Source of the DNA: Marinagarivorans sp. UBA5870
GTDB taxonomy: Bacteria; Pseudomonadota; Gammaproteobacteria; Pseudomonadales; Cellvibrionaceae
Direction of reading: 5' to 3'
NCBI GenBank assembly: GCA_002432555.1
Contig: DJFO01000221.1
Span: 293-5,949 of the forward strand
DNA length: 5,657 nucleotides
Below, piece after piece: positions 1 to 4,821 of the stretch (its first letter is position 1; each line of letters starts with the position of its first letter). Position numbers and translations under genes: made by a program. The notes beneath the pieces are model-generated. The model was not told where the DNA came from and did no database searches. It saw nothing but the letters and a program-made list of their open reading frames with translations.

Positions 1-260
1 GGTACGCAATTGCTGCTGACGGCATTCCGCACGATGACTTTCATGCGCCGGTGCCGGCTGTGCATCCGCTGCGACAGCTTACTTTTTGCGTTCTTGTATT
101 GCGCAACGGTTTTACGGTCACCGGTGAAAGTGCGTGTGCAAGTCCTGAAAATTTCGACGTGGAGATTGGCCGCAAAATCGCGCGCAAAAACGCTGTCGAA
201 AAAATATGGCCGCTGATGGGTTATGCGCTTCGGGAGAAGCTGGCGGTGACGTTGCCATGA
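1..260 (+). CDS. Phage Gp49-family protein (N4 gp49 / Sf6 gene 66-like), 5' end missing
   Basis: The reading frame is open from the window edge (first full codon at base 3) to TGA at 258-260, giving 85 visible residues; the true start lies upstream. The visible C-terminal part has the pattern I associate with the phage Gp49/66 family: LTFCVLVLRNGFTVTGESA (residues 26-44), then the PENFD segment (about 48-52), EIGRKIARKNAVEKIWPL and a short tail. The biochemical role of this family is unknown to me; members are small cytoplasmic proteins common in early regions of tailed phages and prophages. The stop overlaps the next start as ATGA, so the two are probably translationally coupled. Family assignment comes from remembered motif resemblance and was not tested by a search. 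Confidence 0.8.
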   Translation, partial: YAIAADGIPHDDFHAPVPAVHPLRQLTFCVLVLRNGFTVTGESACASPENFDVEIGRKIARKNAVEKIWPLMGYALREKLAVTLP

Positions 261-439
261 AAGATCTTATCGATCGTAATTTTGCGTTTGAGTACCCCTT
301 TGAGGGTTCGATGTATTCACACGTTATCGTTGCGGAGACGCGTGAACAGGCTGAGCGAAAACTGGAGGCCATGAAGCAATCCAGCTTCGTCGGTGAGTTG
401 CATCCCGTGGAAGCCCAAGAACCCTTAGATGCCGCTTGA
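257..439 (+). CDS. Small phage protein of unknown function (60 aa)
   Basis: This 60-residue acidic protein starts at ATG 257, which overlaps the upstream stop (ATGA). An earlier in-frame start at 206 would give a longer overlap and an N-terminus that looks like out-of-frame sequence, so 257 is preferred. A purine-rich GGCGGTG stretch about 8 nt upstream can act as a weak ribosome binding site. The sequence has a central beta-type stretch (SHVIVAET, residues 21-28) followed by a charged helix (REQAERKLEAMKQ), and no signal peptide, membrane segment or cysteine pair. I do not recognise the family. Its coupling to the Gp49-like gene suggests an accessory early phage role, which is only inference. 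Confidence 0.65.
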   Translation: MKDLIDRNFAFEYPFEGSMYSHVIVAETREQAERKLEAMKQSSFVGELHPVEAQEPLDAA

Positions 440-445
440 GTTTAG

Positions 446-516
446 CTGCGTGCCCCGCGTCGTTCCAGCATGGTCACGCAGGTGTCAACGAATGCTTTAC
501 ACCTGCTTTAGCAGGT
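446..516 (+). promoter_or_regulatory. Chain of three mutually exclusive hairpins in the 440-538 intergenic gap
   Basis: Three perfect inverted repeats overlap in series. Hairpin 1 pairs CTGCGTG (446-452) with CACGCAG (475-481). Hairpin 2 pairs GCAGGTGT (478-485) with ACACCTGC (499-506). Hairpin 3 pairs ACCTGC (501-506) with GCAGGT (511-516) around a TTTA loop. Hairpin 2 shares bases with both others, so an RNA could form either 1+3 or 2, as in an attenuator. No T-tract follows hairpin 3, so it is not a standard terminator. Hairpin 3 ends 22 nt before the ATG at 539 and 13 nt before its GGGGA. The alternative is that GCAGGT/ACCTGC units are DNA operators for a dimeric repressor. No convincing -35/-10 pair was found in the gap. 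Confidence 0.5.
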
Positions 517-538
517 TTCGAACGTTAATGGGGATCAC

Positions 539-1231
539 ATGACAGCCAAAATGCGCGGCCGCCCACGGCCAGAACAAACCGAAAATCCGCCGGAGGCTGA
601 GCCTGTCGAAGCCGGTGCCGAGCTGGTGGAAATCACAAAGGCCGCCATGGCCGGTGACCTGATTGCTGCAACGCTTGATGAATTAAAAGCTGCGCCCACG
701 GTGTGGCAAAAAATGAGTGAGGCGCAGCAGCAGGAAGTGATTTACCGCATTACAAACCGGGTAATGCACAACATCGAGCAGGCGGTGATGATGATCGCCG
801 CCGAGGCTCGCCCTTTGATACGCGCCAAGCTCGCAGCGGTGACAATCAAAGATGATTTAAAAGCGACGGTGCTGCTGTCCCGCCATCATCCCGACCGGCA
901 CGAATTTATTGATTCCGCCGGGCAGGAGATTTTGATTGTGCTGCTGAATGCGGAGCAATTTACCGGTGGTGCTGATGACATAAAAGCGGATCCGGATCAG
1001 CCGACGTTGCCGCTGCCGGAGGGTGAGGTTGCGGATGGTGATGATCCGTTGCTGGCGGATGCGGTAAAGCGGGTGGTGGAGATCGGTAAGTGCTCGATTG
1101 CGTTTGTGCAGCGGGATTTGAGGATCGGCTACAACCGCGCAGCGCACTTGGTGGAAGCGATGGAGCAGAAAGGGGTGATTAGCCCGGCGAATGCCTCTGG
1201 CCATCGTCAAGTGCTGGTGGCGGACGCATGA
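539..1231 (+). CDS. Phage DNA-binding protein with C-terminal FtsK-gamma-like winged helix (230 aa)
   Basis: ATG at 539 follows GGGGA (530-534). Residues 6-11 (RGRPRP) resemble an AT-hook core. The middle (about 60-160) contains a helical stretch, then TIKDDLKATVLLSRHHPDRHEFIDSAGQ given here only as positions 102-129, a beta segment ILIVLLNAEQF and a DPDQPTLPLP linker; I associate this arrangement with phage proteins often labelled FtsK-like. Residues 169-228 closely match the gamma domain of the chromosome translocase FtsK, including DPLLADAV, SIAFVQRDLRIGYNRAA and LVEAMEQKGVISP. In FtsK that domain reads KOPS (GGGNAGGG) and contacts XerD. There is no Walker A/B motor, so this is not a translocase; it may bind host KOPS sites or act as a regulator. 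The stop overlaps the next start (ATGA). Domain call strong, role inferred. Confidence 0.85.
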   Translation: MTAKMRGRPRPEQTENPPEAEPVEAGAELVEITKAAMAGDLIAATLDELKAAPTVWQKMSEAQQQEVIYRITNRVMHNIEQAVMMIAAEARPLIRAKLAAVTIKDDLKATVLLSRHHPDRHEFIDSAGQEILIVLLNAEQFTGGADDIKADPDQPTLPLPEGEVADGDDPLLADAVKRVVEIGKCSIAFVQRDLRIGYNRAAHLVEAMEQKGVISPANASGHRQVLVADA

Positions 1232-1566
1232 GTGCGCGCGCCCTCGGTGTGCTCTGCGCCCGGCATTCTTCGAGTCTGCTTGCTGAGCGCGTGCTCTGGG
1301 CGTTCCGCTGCAGGATGCGCAGCCGCAGGGCGCAGCAGTTGCTGTTGGTGCTGGCTGCGCTTGCGGACCCGCGAGGGCGAATTTATGCCGGTGCCGAGGT
1401 GATTGCTGCGACGGCGGAATTGAGCGTGCAGGAATATTCGGTGTTTTTGCGCATGCTGAAGAATCGCGGTTTTGTGGGTTATGACTTTGAATGGAACCCT
1501 GGTTTTGTAACTGTCCAGGGTTTTTTGTTTTTACGGTTTGAGAATAACGATAAGCGAGATCGGTAG
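1228..1566 (+). CDS. Small putative winged-helix protein upstream of replication gene (112 aa)
   Basis: ATG 1228 overlaps the upstream stop by 4 nt (ATGA) and has GGTGG (1216-1220) about 7 nt before it. The N-terminal 35 residues are arginine-rich and basic. Residues about 34-83 look like a helix-turn-helix or winged-helix unit: helix RAQQLLLVLAALADPRG, then GAEVIAATAELSVQEYSVFLRMLKNRGFV. Two beta-type segments follow (YDFEWNPGF and TVQGFLFLRFE), consistent with a wing. An internal ATG at 1315 would remove the basic arm but keep the fold, so the start is not certain. I do not recognise a named family. Position directly before the O-like initiator suggests a role in replication or its control. 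The last third of the gene also encodes an intrinsic terminator. Confidence 0.65.
   Translation: MSARALGVLCARHSSSLLAERVLWAFRCRMRSRRAQQLLLVLAALADPRGRIYAGAEVIAATAELSVQEYSVFLRMLKNRGFVGYDFEWNPGFVTVQGFLFLRFENNDKRDR
1495..1532 (+). terminator. Intragenic intrinsic terminator ahead of the O-like gene
   Basis: A perfect 8-bp stem, AACCCTGG (1495-1502) with CCAGGGTT (1515-1522), encloses a 12-nt loop and runs into a T-rich tract, T6 G T5 (1521-1532, sharing the last two stem bases). This is the standard shape of a rho-independent terminator, yet it lies inside the 112-aa gene, whose stop is at 1564-1566, and just before the replication genes. By analogy with lambda tR1 it could limit O/P expression unless transcription is antiterminated or protected by translating ribosomes. 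Termination activity is inferred. Confidence 0.6.
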
Positions 1567-2604
1567 GTGCAATTTTCCATTTTTATCAATCAGGCGAGGT
1601 CGGTTGAGTGGGGGTTGAATTCTCAGCAGGCGCTGCTGTTTGCTTATTTGTACTCGGTGCCCAGTTGGGCGGAGCAGGTGCTTGTGGAGGGGCAGCGTTA
1701 TTACCGATTGGATCGAGACAAGGTGATCCGCGATTTGCCGATTCTCACTGACAAGCTCGACACGGTTTACCGTCTGATGAAGCAGTTGGTGGATTGCGGG
1801 CTGTTAAATGTGGTGCGAACCGGAAACCGTACTGCGATCCGCCTGACGGAAAAGGCCGCTATGTGGAATCACGCACAGATAGTTCCCTCTTCACAGCCTG
1901 TGGATAACCACGAACAAAATCACCCGGATAAAATGCAACACCCGGAAAAAAATCCGAGTTCACCCGGAAAAAAATCCGAGATTCACCCGGAAAAAAATCC
2001 GAGCAACTCTAGTTTATATATTAATAATCCAATTATTAAACATAACACCCAGAGTACTTCCCAAGATTCTCTGCGCGATGCGCAGGGCGGCGATGTGGAT
2101 AACCCGGATTTGTTCGCCGGTACCGGCCAAGCCGAACTGCCCCCTGAAAAACCCGCTGACAAAAAATCCGCCAAGGCCGGTTATCCGCAGTGGTTCGAAA
2201 CTCTCTGGTCGCAATTTCCGCCTCGATCTGGAGCCAGCGACAAGCGCCGGGCGCTGCAGGCGGCTAATGCGAGGGTGGGCGAGGGCAAGACGCCGGATGA
2301 TTTTCTGGCGGCGGTGGATCGTTACGCGAAGTTTGTGCGAGCGACCGGGCGCTGGGGAAGCCAGTACGTGATGCAGGCGCAAACGTTTTTTGGCCCTGGT
2401 GGGCATGTCGATAACCCTTGGAGCGTACCCCATGATTTCAGTCGGACAAATCCTGTACCCCGTGAAAGCCTCATCGAACGCATCGAGCGACAAGCCCGCG
2501 AAGTTTGTGCCGACGCCGAAGCAAGTGCGCATTGTGGCGGCGTTGTGGACGCGGATGACGCAGATTTTCGGCCCGCGATGGGTGGCGCAGCAGGGCGACG
2601 TTAA
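1567..2604 (+). CDS. O-like phage replication initiator (345 aa)
   Basis: The GTG at 1567 directly abuts the previous stop (TAG 1564-1566); MQFSIFINQA with EWGLNSQQALLFAYLYSVPSW is the N-terminus I expect for this phage replication family, which supports the GTG. Residues 1-100 form a probable winged-helix DNA-binding domain (DRDKVIRDLPILTDKLDTVYRLMKQL as the HTH region, about 49-74). Residues 105-200 are a hydrophilic, repeat-bearing linker whose DNA contains the iterons and AT-rich segment of a putative origin. Residues 206-290 form a conserved C-terminal domain (YPQWFETLWSQFPPRSG, DFLAAVDRYAKFVRATGRWGSQYVMQAQTFFGP). By analogy with lambda O it should bind the origin in its own gene and recruit the P-like loader. 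No strong Shine-Dalgarno is visible, so expression may depend on coupling. The last 57 residues overlap the next gene. Confidence 0.82.
   Translation: MQFSIFINQARSVEWGLNSQQALLFAYLYSVPSWAEQVLVEGQRYYRLDRDKVIRDLPILTDKLDTVYRLMKQLVDCGLLNVVRTGNRTAIRLTEKAAMWNHAQIVPSSQPVDNHEQNHPDKMQHPEKNPSSPGKKSEIHPEKNPSNSSLYINNPIIKHNTQSTSQDSLRDAQGGDVDNPDLFAGTGQAELPPEKPADKKSAKAGYPQWFETLWSQFPPRSGASDKRRALQAANARVGEGKTPDDFLAAVDRYAKFVRATGRWGSQYVMQAQTFFGPGGHVDNPWSVPHDFSRTNPVPRESLIERIERQAREVCADAEASAHCGGVVDADDADFRPAMGGAAGRR
1921..2003 (+). repeat. Origin-type iterons, three 20-bp copies plus one degenerate
   Basis: CACCCGGAAAAAAATCCGAG occurs identically at 1939-1958, 1961-1980 and 1984-2003, and a degenerate copy begins CACCCGGATAAAAT at 1921. 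Start-to-start spacing is 18, 22 and 23 bp. Each full copy has CGGA and TCCG half-sites flanking an A-tract, so it is an imperfect dyad. Copies 1 and 3 are read as HPEKNPS but copy 2 is read in another frame as SPGKKSE, so the DNA sequence rather than the peptide is being conserved. Confidence 0.88.
1921..2045 (+). other. Putative lambda-type replication origin inside the O-like gene
   Basis: Iterons at 1921-2003 are followed by an AT-rich stretch, 2010-2045, with 32 of 36 bases A or T (89%) and no run of G or C longer than two. Iterons next to an AT-rich unwinding element within the initiator's own coding sequence is the lambda ori plan. The three A7 tracts (1946-1952, 1968-1974, 1991-1997) repeat every 22-23 bp, about two helical turns, which predicts bent DNA. 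Origin function is inferred from architecture. Confidence 0.75.
2420..2423 (+). promoter_or_regulatory. Ribosome binding site that favours start 2432 for the P-like gene
   Basis: GGAG at 2420-2423 lies 8 nt before ATG 2432, an ordinary Shine-Dalgarno spacing. The alternatives, TTG 2390 and ATG 2405 in the same frame, have no comparable site. The site sits within the coding sequence of the O-like gene. Confidence 0.55.
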
Positions 2605-2905
2605 AACCGGCGAGCGTTACTCGAATAATTTTTTGCTGTGGTGCGAGAAAACCGCGCCGCTAGCACCGGAGCACTGGAAGTGGGGTTTGCAAGCGCTGGA
2701 GCGCCGCGTGGCTCAGTGTGTTGCGGAAGATAAAACCGCGTGGCCGCCGACCTATGCGGAGTTTTTGGGTTTGTGCCAACCGCCTGCGCCCGCGCCGGAG
2801 CATCGCGTGTTTGAGCGCCTGGCGCTGGAGGATAAAACCGCACGGGAAAAGCGCCGCCAGCTGGGCATGGAAAAATGCGGCGAGCTACTGAAAATTTTTG
2901 ATTAA
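2432..2905 (+). CDS. P-like phage replication protein, probable helicase loader (157 aa)
   Basis: After a variable, polar N-terminus (residues 1-30), the core has the pattern of phage replication protein P relatives: VRIVAALWTRMTQIFGPRW (32-50) with a following QQGD, a WKWGLQALERRV helix (82-93), and AWPPTYAEFLGLC (103-115), which corresponds to the conserved WPP..EF..LC segment. A Pro-rich hinge and a charged C-terminal helix finish the protein. Lambda P binds host DnaB helicase and delivers it to O at the origin; the same role is inferred here from pattern and from its place after the O-like gene. Its first 173 bp overlap the end of that gene in the +1 frame. The next in-frame ATG (2555) would cut into the conserved core, so a real overlap is hard to avoid. 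ATG 2405 or TTG 2390 could be used instead. Confidence 0.72.
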   Translation: MISVGQILYPVKASSNASSDKPAKFVPTPKQVRIVAALWTRMTQIFGPRWVAQQGDVKTGERYSNNFLLWCEKTAPLAPEHWKWGLQALERRVAQCVAEDKTAWPPTYAEFLGLCQPPAPAPEHRVFERLALEDKTAREKRRQLGMEKCGELLKIFD

Positions 2906-2910
2906 TCCTC

Positions 2911-3111
2911 ATGACTCACAACCAGTTCCGCAAGTTGGTCGAGCAGGTGCGCAGTGTCGGGCGGATGAGTCCGTTGTATCGCAGTTTGATCACGCGTCTG
3001 GGTGTTTGTGAGAGTGAGTTGGATATATACCTGCAGATCGGCGATGTGCCGGCATTGTGGGAAGCAGACCGGGCGCCCGAGCCATCACGGGCCGAAATTA
3101 AACAGCGATAA
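2911..3111 (+). CDS. Small phage protein of unknown function (66 aa)
   Basis: ATG 2911 comes 5 nt after the stop of the P-like gene. The upstream bases are AT-rich and show no Shine-Dalgarno sequence, so initiation probably depends on coupling; a later ATG at 2965 is possible. The 66 residues are mostly helical (FRKLVEQVRSV, PLYRSLITRLGV, ESELDIYLQIGDVPALWEAD) with a Pro/charged tail and no membrane segment. I do not recognise the family. In lambdoid phages small accessory genes lie between P and Q, which is where this one sits. Confidence 0.6.
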   Translation: MTHNQFRKLVEQVRSVGRMSPLYRSLITRLGVCESELDIYLQIGDVPALWEADRAPEPSRAEIKQR

Positions 3112-3123
3112 AACAGGTGTGCC

Positions 3124-3801
3124 ATGAGAGAGCTATCGGATTTTGAATTTTCCACAACCAAGGCGGTTTTGGGGTGGGCGTTTCGCGTTTGCCGGGAGAG
3201 TGCGCAGGGGATTAATTATGCGACCGCCGGCAGCGGTAACCAAAAACGCGTATCGGAAGAGCGTGCGGTGGTGTTGCAAGAGGCGAGCAGAGTGGTGACG
3301 ATTGTTGATCGCAAATTGCCGGATGTGCAGCGGGCGTTGGTGCGATTTTGTTATGCGCGGGAGGGGGATTCCGATGTGAGCCAAAATCAGAATTACAACC
3401 TGTTGCATAACTGGGCGTGGCGATCAACCGATTTGCATTCCGCAGATGCGAATATGCTGGGCAATGTTCGCGTGTTGAGCTTGATGGTGCCCTATGAGGC
3501 GCGAATGCGGTTGTACGGGATGAAGCGCGCTTTCAGCCTGCAGCAATTGGCAGACATGGTGGAGTTGCCTAAAACGACATTCAGGCGGGATTGTCAGCCG
3601 TATTGGGTGAGCATGGTGGATGGCATGATGGGTGAGGTTTGGGCAGCGCTTGAGTTTGTTGAGCAGTCCGTGCAGGAAATTTTAAGCAAGCGGGAATCCA
3701 GCGAGCGCGACCGGATTGTGGTTGCGGAAATTGCCAGGTTTATGAGTGAGCGAGAGGATGATCCTGTGATGCTGCGGCCGAGTCGTGCGGCAAATGCTTA
3801 A
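3124..3801 (+). CDS. Putative late regulator with HTH, Q-like by position (225 aa)
   Basis: ATG 3124 has AGGT (3115-3118) 5 nt upstream and begins 12 nt after the previous stop. The protein is mainly helical. Residues about 137-160 (FSLQQLADMVELPKTTFRRD) read as a helix-turn-helix of the sigma-region-4 / recruiter type, followed by a WVSMVDGMMGEVWAALEFVEQSV helix that is given here only as positions 161-183. The region before it includes MRLYGMKRA, and the C-terminal 40 residues are highly charged. I cannot match it to a named Q family by sequence. The case for an antitermination or late-activation role is its location: last gene before a promoter-like element, two terminators and the lysis genes. 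It could instead be another phage DNA-binding protein. Confidence 0.7.
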   Translation: MRELSDFEFSTTKAVLGWAFRVCRESAQGINYATAGSGNQKRVSEERAVVLQEASRVVTIVDRKLPDVQRALVRFCYAREGDSDVSQNQNYNLLHNWAWRSTDLHSADANMLGNVRVLSLMVPYEARMRLYGMKRAFSLQQLADMVELPKTTFRRDCQPYWVSMVDGMMGEVWAALEFVEQSVQEILSKRESSERDRIVVAEIARFMSEREDDPVMLRPSRAANA

Positions 3802-3813
3802 CATCCGATAAAC

Positions 3814-3883
3814 GGCAACTTAACAAGTGTTGACAAGGTTTGGCCCAATTTATTAAGCTTTTTGCTAGGTGGTAAAAGTTGCC
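3814..3883 (+). repeat. Spaced 8-bp inverted repeat around the late promoter candidate
   Basis: GGCAACTT at 3814-3821 and AAGTTGCC at 3876-3883 are perfect inverted copies separated by 54 bp, and the TTGACA element lies between them. A related GCCACTTAA follows at 3881-3889, giving a direct partial repeat of GCAACTTAA (3815-3823). The sites could be operators for a looping regulator or contacts for the Q-like protein. An RNA stem with a 54-nt loop is less attractive. Confidence 0.45.
3830..3858 (+). promoter_or_regulatory. Candidate late promoter (pR'-like)
   Basis: A perfect -35 hexamer TTGACA lies at 3830-3835. With a 17-bp spacer the -10 would be TTAAGC (3853-3858), a poor match; TATTAA (3851-3856) matches better but with a 15-bp spacer. 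The start would be near 3864, so transcription reaches the terminator ending at 3915 after roughly 50 nt. A weak -10 next to a perfect -35 suits a promoter that needs an activator or a pausing factor, but the -10 assignment is unsure. Confidence 0.45.
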
Positions 3884-3891
3884 ACTTAAAG

Positions 3892-3915
3892 AACCCGCCC
3901 AGTGCGGGTTTTTTT
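3892..3915 (+). terminator. Intrinsic terminator 1 before the lysis genes (tR'-like)
   Basis: AACCCGC (3892-3898) pairs with GCGGGTT (3904-3910) around loop CCAGT, then T5 (3911-3915), with A bases just before the stem. It is a textbook rho-independent terminator. It can end the early operon after the 225-aa gene and, if the upstream promoter is real, also stop late transcription until it is antiterminated. Confidence 0.88.
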
Positions 3916-3952
3916 ATGCCTGTTACTCCTGTGTCCCCAAGTCCGAAGCCTC

Positions 3953-3984
3953 GGCGCCGTGATTTCCTCCGGCGCCTTTTTTTT
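3953..3984 (+). terminator. Intrinsic terminator 2, directly before the endolysin-like gene
   Basis: GGCGCCG (3953-3959) pairs perfectly with CGGCGCC (3970-3976) around a 10-nt loop and is followed by T8 (3977-3984). The T-tract ends 13 nt before ATG 3998, leaving only the ribosome binding site between terminator and gene. A second strong terminator so close to the start implies that the lysis genes are read by transcripts that run through both. Confidence 0.83.
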
Positions 3985-3997
3985 GCCTGGAGGTTTG

Positions 3998-4468
3998 ATG
4001 TTTTACGGTGTTGCCAAGCGCGAGCATATTTGGAACGACGCGCAGGCGGTGTGTTTGGTGCTGGGGTACGGCAAAAATGGCAATGCGGTTCGGATGCTGT
4101 TGGAAACCTGCGCGCAAGAGACGCATTTAGCGAGCGCGTCAGACCGGTCGCAGTTTTCGCATGGAGTGAGTTTGTATCAGATCGACCATATTGCATGGGA
4201 AAACGCTCGGCAGCGTTGCCGAGAGGCGGACCGCGTGAAGCTCAAAGATGCTTTCGGTTTTGATATTCGCGAATTCCCCTACGAGCATTTGGCCTATGCG
4301 CCGCTAGTGGCGGCTGCATTTGCGCGCATTCATTACAAGCTGATCCCGGATGAATTCCCGCTGACGCTGGAAGGCAGGGCGCAGTATTGGAAAACCCATT
4401 ACAACACAGTCCAGGGCGCGGGCACGGTTGAGCAGTACGTCGCGAACGTTAAGAGGTTGTTGCCCTGA
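3998..4468 (+). CDS. Putative endolysin / lysozyme-like phage protein (156 aa)
   Basis: ATG 3998 follows GGAGG (3989-3993) with a rather short 4-nt gap; upstream in-frame codons cross the terminator, so 3998 is the sensible start. Residues 33-70 hold a segment, LLETCAQETHLASAS with GVSLYQIDHIAW, that resembles the E[ST]..(x)n..G..QI signature of lytic transglycosylase/lysozyme-type folds; E41 is the candidate catalytic acid. The C-terminal AQYWKTHYNTVQGAGTVEQY (129-148) is a motif I recall from phage proteins of this kind. There is no signal peptide, so it would need a holin for release, and a two-TM holin candidate lies downstream. It is the first gene after the switch region. Muralytic activity is inferred; a structural or internal virion role is an alternative. 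Confidence 0.62.
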   Translation: MFYGVAKREHIWNDAQAVCLVLGYGKNGNAVRMLLETCAQETHLASASDRSQFSHGVSLYQIDHIAWENARQRCREADRVKLKDAFGFDIREFPYEHLAYAPLVAAAFARIHYKLIPDEFPLTLEGRAQYWKTHYNTVQGAGTVEQYVANVKRLLP

Positions 4469-4821
4469 TGATTGGTTTTATTGAGCGCGTTGTAAGCGCT
4501 GCGCATAAGCACCCGCTGTTTTCCGTTGCGTTGGTGTTGGCGTTTTTCAGTTGGGCGACGTTTTCTCTGCAGACGTTCGCAACTCAGCAAGAGATGAACG
4601 ATCTGCGAGGTCAGGTGGTGGAGATCCGCAATGTGGTGGAGCGTGGCCAGCTGGAGCAGCGCATTTACAGTTTGGAGGATCAGATTTACGCACTGGAGCG
4701 CATAGTGGCGGCGGGTGAGGCGCGGGATGTGGACCACTCCCGCTTGAGCCGTTTGCGAAGTGATTTGGGTGCTGCGAAGCGCGAAATTGAGCGGTTTGAC
4801 CGCTATGGAGGTGTGTTGTGA
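4468..4821 (+). CDS. Single-TM coiled-coil protein, i-spanin-like (117 aa)
   Basis: The start overlaps the upstream stop as TGATG, which indicates coupling. A short basic N-terminus (MIGFIERVVSAAHKH) precedes one membrane segment (about 16-37, PLFSVALVLAFFSWATFSLQ). The rest (38-113) is a charged helix with heptad-like hydrophobic spacing (MNDLRGQVVEIRNVV, IYSLEDQIYALERIV, LSRLRSDLGAAKREIERF). The positive-inside rule puts the coiled coil in the periplasm, the topology of the Rz inner-membrane spanin. I found no Rz1-like lipobox protein nested in or right after it, so either the outer-membrane partner is elsewhere or this protein has a different lysis role, such as modulating the holin. Function moderate, gene call strong. 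Confidence 0.72.
   Translation: MIGFIERVVSAAHKHPLFSVALVLAFFSWATFSLQTFATQQEMNDLRGQVVEIRNVVERGQLEQRIYSLEDQIYALERIVAAGEARDVDHSRLSRLRSDLGAAKREIERFDRYGGVL

Noticed and set aside
118..372. 84-aa minus-strand ORF, and the other minus-strand ORFs through the window
   Set aside because: They lie antisense to well-supported + strand genes, have low-complexity Arg/His/Pro-rich products and no recognisable motif.
920..927. KOPS-like octamer GGGCAGGA, and AGGCAGGG at 4372-4379
   Set aside because: Each differs from GGGNAGGG at one base and lies in coding sequence; two near matches in 5.7 kb are not evidence of a functional site.
857..1210. 117-aa minus-strand ORF
   Set aside because: It is antisense to the conserved FtsK-gamma-like domain and its product is rich in Arg, His and Gln without domain features.
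2014..2532. 172-aa minus-strand ORF under the O-like gene
   Set aside because: It is long, but it is antisense to the conserved C-terminal domain of the O-like protein and shows no motif or ribosome binding site.
2729..2841. GATAAAACCGC repeated at 2729-2739 and 2831-2841
   Set aside because: Both copies encode DKTA in the same frame of the P-like gene, so a peptide or chance explanation is enough.
4206..4223. Perfect 7-bp hairpin CTCGGCA/TGCCGAG in the endolysin-like gene
   Set aside because: It has no T-tract and lies in coding sequence, so there is no support for a terminator; likely chance.
3862..4263. 133-aa + strand ORF across both terminators
   Set aside because: It would be translated through two terminator hairpins and then out of frame with the endolysin-like gene; the product looks like shadow sequence.
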